DNA of 64,000 nucleotides from Daedaleopsis sinensis (lineage: Eukaryota; Basidiomycota; Agaricomycetes; Polyporales; Polyporaceae). The position numbers were made by a program, and so were the translations under genes. The number at the start of each line of letters is the position of its first letter. Position 1 is the stretch's first letter. The notes beneath the pieces were generated by a model that saw nothing but the letters and a program-made list of their open reading frames with translations, was not told the DNA's origin and made no database searches. The stretch spans positions 3,658,001-3,722,000 of the forward strand of contig CM066304.1 in the NCBI GenBank assembly GCA_033807695.1. Direction: 5' to 3'. Shown one piece after another: positions 59,131 through 64,000 of the stretch.

Positions 59131-62100
59131 ATGACGAGCTTCGAGAAGACCGTCAAGCTCGCCTGCAAGCCCAAGGCCGCCCCGCCCAAGTCCAAGGTGC
59201 GCCCTCACCTCTTACTCCGTCCCCGACCTAACGGTCGTTGTCGATCTCCGCGTAGTACCTCGACCCGCTCATCGCCGCTACCTGGTCCGAAGACGGTGCA
59301 GTCCATGATGTGTGCAAGGCTCTCTCCCCACGCTTCCGCGAACCGAATGTTATCGTGAGTGCAGCGTTCATGTTCGTACGTCTCCTAGTCATCCCCCGGC
59401 AGGTTGTGTTCAAGGCCCTCATCGTGCTCCATACAATAATTCGAAACGGTTCGACAGACAACGTACTCCAATATCTCTCCGCCTCCGATGTTCTCAAACT
59501 CCGCAACGTATCCGCGGGCAATTGGGAAGGTGACTTGTTTGCCGCCCTTCCTTCGCGCACTACATTAACCTGCCTATAGGTTACCAGGCCCCACAGAATC
59601 TGCAGAACTACTCCAAGTACCTCGATACGCGCATACGCGCGTACAGGGATTTGAGGCATGACGCCATCCGTGTTCAATCCGAGACCAACAGGGACATGCG
59701 CAACTCGCAAGCTATCGACGAGGAGATGGACCCGTCCAGTCGTAAGCGGGGCAAGAGCGCGCAGTCGCCATCACCTAGCAGTGGCAATCTACAACGCAGC
59801 AAAACTATGGCAGGGCGCAAGCTGCGCGTTATGACGGTGGAGAAGGGTCTGCTGAGAGAGACAAAGATTGTGCAGAGGATGGTGGACTCGTTAATTGAAT
59901 GCCGGGTGCGTCGTGATCTACATATTGCTCTCACCATTATGTTCATCATGCTGTGTCACCTTAAAGTTCTACCTTGACAACTTGGAGGATGAGCTCAACA
60001 TCACGGCTCTTCGCATGCTCGTGAAGGACCTGCTGATACTGTTCCAAGCATGCAACGAGGGTGTCATCAACGTGCTCGAACATTACTTCGAAATGTCCAA
60101 GATCGACGCGCAAGACGCTTTGGCTATTTACAAGCACTTTTGTAAACAGACAGAGCGTGTCGTGGAGTACCTCGGCGTGGCCAAGAAACTGCAGAATCTG
60201 TTAAACGTTCCCATCCCCAATCTTCGACATGTGCGCTCTGCAGCATCCTTTCACGCTCGTTCGTTTCTCACATGACGTCGCACAGGCTCCTGTATCCCTT
60301 GCCAGTTCTCTCGAAGAATATCTGAAAGACCCTAACTTCGAGCAGAACAGGATCGAGTATAAGACCCAGAAGGAAGCCGCCGAGCGCAATGCCCAGTTAG
60401 GCATCAAAGTATCGCCGAAACCTACCGAGAAGCGTATGTGGATCGCCCTTTTTAGTAGAACTAATAGAACTATGCTTGCTCACGGTTTACTATGCAGCGC
60501 CATCACCAACCGAGGCCAGCTCGTCAAAGGTCGTAGATACATCTGCTGCGAAAGCCTCGGAACCGAAAGATATGGTGGACTTCTTCTCAGCAATTGAAGA
60601 GGAGCAACAGACGATGTTCAACCCGCAGACGAACAGGTATGCCAGCATGAGCTCCATCTCTACATGTTCCGGCTATTGACACCTTCCCAGCCCAACGGCA
60701 GCTTACTTCCAACAGCAAGCGATGCACAACCCGTTCCAGCAGCAAATGATGACTGGTGCCATGCTCGGAGCGCAAGCATTTGGCCAGCAACCTCAGCTTC
60801 AGGGTCAGCCCACGGGCTTCCTCTTACCCCAGCAGACGGCCATGCCGATGGCGACCAATCCGTTCGGTATGCAGAACGGGCAGCAGCCACATCCGTCCTT
60901 CCAATCTTTCGTGGCACCGCAACAGACGGGTTTCCTCCAATCTCAGATGACTGGTGCGAACCCATTCAGGCAGAGCACGCTTTTCCCGCAATCCACCGGC
61001 ATGCCCTTCGGCGGCGGTCAGAACATGGGGTCGTCGCAGAGCATGAACCCGTTCCCCGTCCAGAACGCGCCGCCGCAACAGCCCCAAATGCAAGGCTCGA
61101 GTCCATTCCAGTCGTCCATGTTCGGTCAGCAGAGCTCGCCTCCAGCGCAAGCTACCCAGTCGTTGTTTCCCTTCTCCAATTCAATGTCGTCCGCAACACA
61201 GTCGTCAGGACCCACCATCGCGCAGCCGTTTGCCCAGCCTGCGTCGACTTCCGCGCCCCCTTCCTCACTGCCCCCGCGCTCGGCGACAGCCCCGCTCGTA
61301 GGTCCGGGCACCTCCTCGTCACCTCCCCCGGCGCAGCCGGTGAAGACGCACCAGACCGGCTCGCGGAATCCGTTCGGCCAGGTGATCACGCCAGCGCCGC
61401 CCGTTCCGAAACCGCCAACGCTCATGGAACTTGCCATGGGCATGGGCAACCAAGGCAACACCAGCTCGCCGGGCCCGACACAGCAGCAGCAGCCCATGCA
61501 GACTGGCGCGTTCCCGTCTTTCGGGAACTTCGGCTCGAGCTTCGAACAGCCAAACGGCAACGGCGCGTCAACAAGTCCAGGCGCGCCGAACGCGGGCGGT
61601 TCGGGATCGCTCATGGCGAGTATCGCGTCGTCGTTCGCGACCGGGAGCGGGAGCACCGACGCGTCCAGGCCCGGCCTCGGGCAGAACTCGATGACGCCTC
61701 TGACGCTGCAGCCGACGTCGAGCACGACAACAGGATCGACGTTCTCCGACTCCATCTTCTCCTCGCTCTCCTCACAAGCAACAGGGGCGACCTCCTCTGT
61801 CGGCGCGCCGTCCATCTCCGTCTCGTCCGCGGGCGCGGGGTCAGCACCCCTCCAGCGCCAGCAAACAGGCTTCAGCGGCCTCAAGGCGTTCAAGCCCTCG
61901 TCCTCGTTCGGCGCCGCGCTCCTCGAGTCGCTCCCGCCCATCCCGTCCGGCCCGTCGACGCCCGCAGGCTCGCCGCCCGCGTCGAACCCCGGCTCCACGA
62001 TCGCCGCGCAGACGACGGGCTTCCCCGGCCTCGGCACACAGCCGACCGGGCTCGGGTCGTCGCTTGGAGGCGGGCTGCGCCCACAGGCGACGGGCACGCT

Positions 62101-62446
62101 GGGCGGCGCGAACCCGTTCCGCGCGTCCATGTTCGCGATGTCTGGGTCTGGCGCCCCCAGTCCCGCTCCCGGCGCGGGGCCTGGCTTCGGGGCGGCGGGG
62201 GGGCCGTCGTTGAATGGCCCTGGGGCGTTCGGGTCCTCGTTCGCGAGCGGTACTGCTAGCACTGGGGGCGCGTTCGGGTCGTCGCCGTCGCCGTTTGGCT
62301 TTGGGGGCGTGGGCGCGAACGCGACGGGCGCGCCGTCTGCGTTCGGCGCGGGGTCGTTTGGGATGGGCATGGGCGGCATGAATGGCCTGCACGACCCCTC
62401 GAAGCAGCAGCAACAGCAGCCACAGCAGCAACAATCTCTCATCTGA
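59131..62446 (+). CDS. AP180/CALM-type clathrin assembly protein, ANTH domain (974 aa)
   Basis: Endocytic adaptor that binds PI(4,5)P2 at the plasma membrane and recruits clathrin, related to yeast Yap1801/Yap1802. Eight exons in frame: 59131-59196, 59256-59354, 59403-59529, 59580-59905, 59967-60230, 60286-60433, 60498-60636, 60691-62446. Residues 1-290 form the ANTH domain: an N-terminal Lys cluster ending PPKSKYL (resembling the lipid-binding motif), then VFKALIVLHTIIRNG, NYSKYLDTRIRAY, ITALRMLVKDLLILFQACNEG and YFEMSKIDAQDALAIYKHF. The tail is Gln/Gly/Ser-rich with at least six NPF motifs (EH-domain ligands) and ends in poly-Gln. It is the only complete copy; its first exon is duplicated in every array unit to the left. 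Confidence 0.95.
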
Positions 62447-63565
62447 TCCGTTGGGACTGCAGACTGCTTGCTGCTCGGTACGTCCCGACCCGGTGCTCCG
62501 CCTTGTGCGATGATGATGATGAGGTAGTTAGTCCTTCCGCTGTGTCCTCGCTCCTCGCTCCTTGCTATGTGCGCATACGTATATACCTTTGATGACCTCT
62601 TACCCCTCCCGTTGCTGTCGATCTTGATCGCCCGTCTACCCACTCCTTCACCCCCTGCGGTCCCGTCCCGTCAGCGCCCACCCTCCTTCACTCCGCTTCT
62701 CCCGTTACACGTCCAGACCCCATGTAGATGTTCATCTACACGTACACCGCGCCATCTGGTTTAGTTACCCGCACATGCATGCCTATTGCCGCCGCTGCTC
62801 TCGCTCGCCTCCGGATCCGACTCTTGTACTTATCTTCTTCCGACTACCGACTACGACACGGACAGGGACAGTACTCACCAGCACTACCTCCATCGCGCTG
62901 AGGAGGGGAATGGGGTCCCAGGAGGACGTGGAACAAGAAGGACGGAGGATGTCGACCAGGGTGGTTGGGTCACTCGGGCTCGAGGGTCCAGCCGAGGGTG
63001 GGGGAGGGCCCAGAAGTTCAGAGCGGCGGGCTGGAGGCGGCCTGTTTCGATATAAAGTACCCTGCGATCTCGTCCAGAGAGGATACCCGGTTTAATATTG
63101 TATACTCTGACCGATCCATCGCATGGTTGTCTGGACTAGAGCTTGCGGTTGCGATACCCGATGGTGACCGGTGAGTTCTGCTATAGCTTGAAGACTTAGT
63201 TCATCTTAGCTTCTCGATGGATACTCTTTTCCTGGATAAAATTCACGGCGGTCGTGGTCAGGAATGGGGTCCGTTAGAGCTATGCTTCTGGCACGAGCTT
63301 ATTTTTATTACTCCCTGGACCTAGCTAAGTGAGAAGGGTGAAAGCTCATTCATTCTCAAAAGAAGTAGGTGTGAACAATCTGCACACTATGATCTACAAT
63401 CCGACGACAAGGGACTCGGACAAGCTAGCGACACAATCCAAACGAGCTATCACAATGTCAATCTCCTTACCAAGTCCGAAGTTGCGATCAGACTCGGAGA
63501 ACTGACCGCAGGCCAGGGAATTATGATTGATACGCCGCACCTCACAGCCAGAGCGCGAGTCACTC
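62447..63565. other. Intergenic region between AP180-like and thaumatin-like genes
   Basis: About 1.1 kb between two gene 3' ends (convergent). It contains a GATGATGATG run near 62508 and a perfect short hairpin, TGTAGATG/CATCTACA, at 62723-62740. No gene is supported. Confidence 0.6.
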
Positions 63566-64000
63566 TCACGGGCAGAGGGTGATGGTGTAGTCGGCGAGCT
63601 TGCTCGCATCGCAACTGAAGAGCGCGGTCCCGCTAGGCTCGTCGAACGCGTACACGTACGAGTTTCTGCACTGGCTCTCTGTGGAAGCGGGAGCGGGAGC
63701 AATCACATACACATCGCTTCCGAGTCGCATAGGCCGGACGGACGGGGAGACGCACTGAAGTAGTCGTAGTACTGGACGCCGAGGGGGGAGCACGTCTCGA
63801 GGACGCCGTGGGCGCCGGTGCAGCAGTTGGGGTCGTTGGCTGTCACGGCGTCGGTGAGCTTATAGACTCTCGCCATGAGGCCTGAGGCAGCACAGACGTA
63901 CCCGGATCGGCCGCGAGGCCAGCCTTGCATGCGCTGTTGCAGCCCACGGCATAGCCGTTACTGTCATACGGGCCCTTAAGTGGGGCCGGGCCTGTTGTAT
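63566..64000 (-). CDS. Thaumatin-like protein, 3' part; 5' end outside the window
   Basis: Secreted disulfide-rich protein of the thaumatin/osmotin (GH64-like fold) family; in fungi some members bind or cut beta-1,3-glucan of cell walls. Three exons are visible: 63902 to the edge, 63756-63839 and 63566-63678, with introns GTACGT...CAG and GTGCGT...CAG. Family landmarks are GPYDSNGYAVGCNSAC, NDPNCCTG, YYDYFK and the C-terminal block YVYAFDEPSGTALFSC ending DYTITLCP before the TGA stop. Cys spacing agrees with the usual C-terminal third. The signal peptide and the REDD-type acidic residues, if present, lie to the right of the window. No break is seen. Confidence 0.93.

Larger units (their letters stand above)
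34644..59155. repeat. Tandem array unit 4, diverged and split by a KDZ transposon
   Basis: The left part (34644-39396) and right part (53042-59155) together make one unit of about 10.9 kb. It carries many substitutions and small indels relative to units 1-3, with differences starting about 120 bp after the junction. It is the only unit whose right end continues into a complete AP180-like gene, so it probably keeps the ancestral flank. The 13,645-bp insertion at 39397-53041 is absent from the other units. Confidence 0.93.

Noticed and set aside
1..59155. Repeat-induced point mutation (RIP)
   Set aside because: Units are nearly identical and stay GC-rich, without the C-to-T excess expected from RIP.
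60664..62259. 531-codon plus-strand frame overlapping AP180 exon 8 in another frame
   Set aside because: Arg/Ala-rich shadow frame, while the accepted frame joins correctly to exon 7 and holds the NPF motifs.
61126..62643. 505-codon minus-strand frame opposite the AP180-like tail
   Set aside because: It is the antisense shadow of the Gly/Ser/Gln-rich coding exon. The ANTH domain and splicing fix the plus strand as real.

Overview
The window is fungal nuclear DNA, most likely from a mushroom-forming basidiomycete (Agaricomycetes). The genes have many short introns (about 45-75 nt) with GTRNGT/GTGAGT donors and YAG acceptors. The coding DNA is GC-rich, and the window holds a KDZ-type transposase and a fungal-style thaumatin-like protein. 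No rRNA, tRNA, CRISPR array or bacterial operon was seen.

Layout. (1) Positions 1-59155 are a head-to-tail tandem array. The unit is about 11.77 kb and four junction-to-junction units are visible: 100-11874, 11875-23648, 23649-34643 and 34644-59155. The end of a further unit lies at 1-99, so the array continues to the left. Units 1-3 are nearly identical; unit 3 has a shorter GH47 intron. Unit 4 is the most diverged. Every unit carries, from left to right: a long GC-rich stretch with no recognisable gene; a small spliced-looking reading frame; a block of diverged repeats with intron-like signals; a 27-32-bp minisatellite; a broken 5' part of a GH47 alpha-mannosidase gene (minus strand); the divergent GH47/AP180 promoter; and the first eight codons of an AP180-like gene. 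The unit junction lies inside that first exon, so upstream copies read into unrelated sequence. Only the right-hand copy continues into a complete AP180/CALM-type endocytic adaptor gene (59131-62446).

(2) Unit 4 is split by a 13,645-bp insertion (39397-53041) flanked by an 8-bp target duplication. Units 1-3 preserve the empty site. Its ends form an imperfect inverted repeat. It encodes an apparently intact 1084-aa KDZ transposase with a CxC2-like zinc cluster and three further multi-exon genes: a small basic protein, a long Ala/Pro-repeat protein ending in an RNase H1-N/viroplasmin-like domain, and a 645-aa protein with a WFRNH motif. A GC-rich minisatellite sits on the left side. This cargo-bearing KDZ element is the best candidate here for a little-described system.

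(3) To the right of the array are the intact AP180-like gene, about 1.1 kb of intergenic DNA, and the 3' part of a thaumatin-like protein gene (minus strand) running off the window.

How it fits together (inference): a GH47/AP180 divergent gene pair was broken near a minisatellite. The GH47 5' half, the shared promoter and the AP180 start were then amplified in tandem, partly homogenised by unequal exchange or conversion, and later hit by a KDZ transposon. The AP180-like gene escaped because it sits at the array edge. All gene models were spliced by eye; exon boundaries are consistent in frame but untested.
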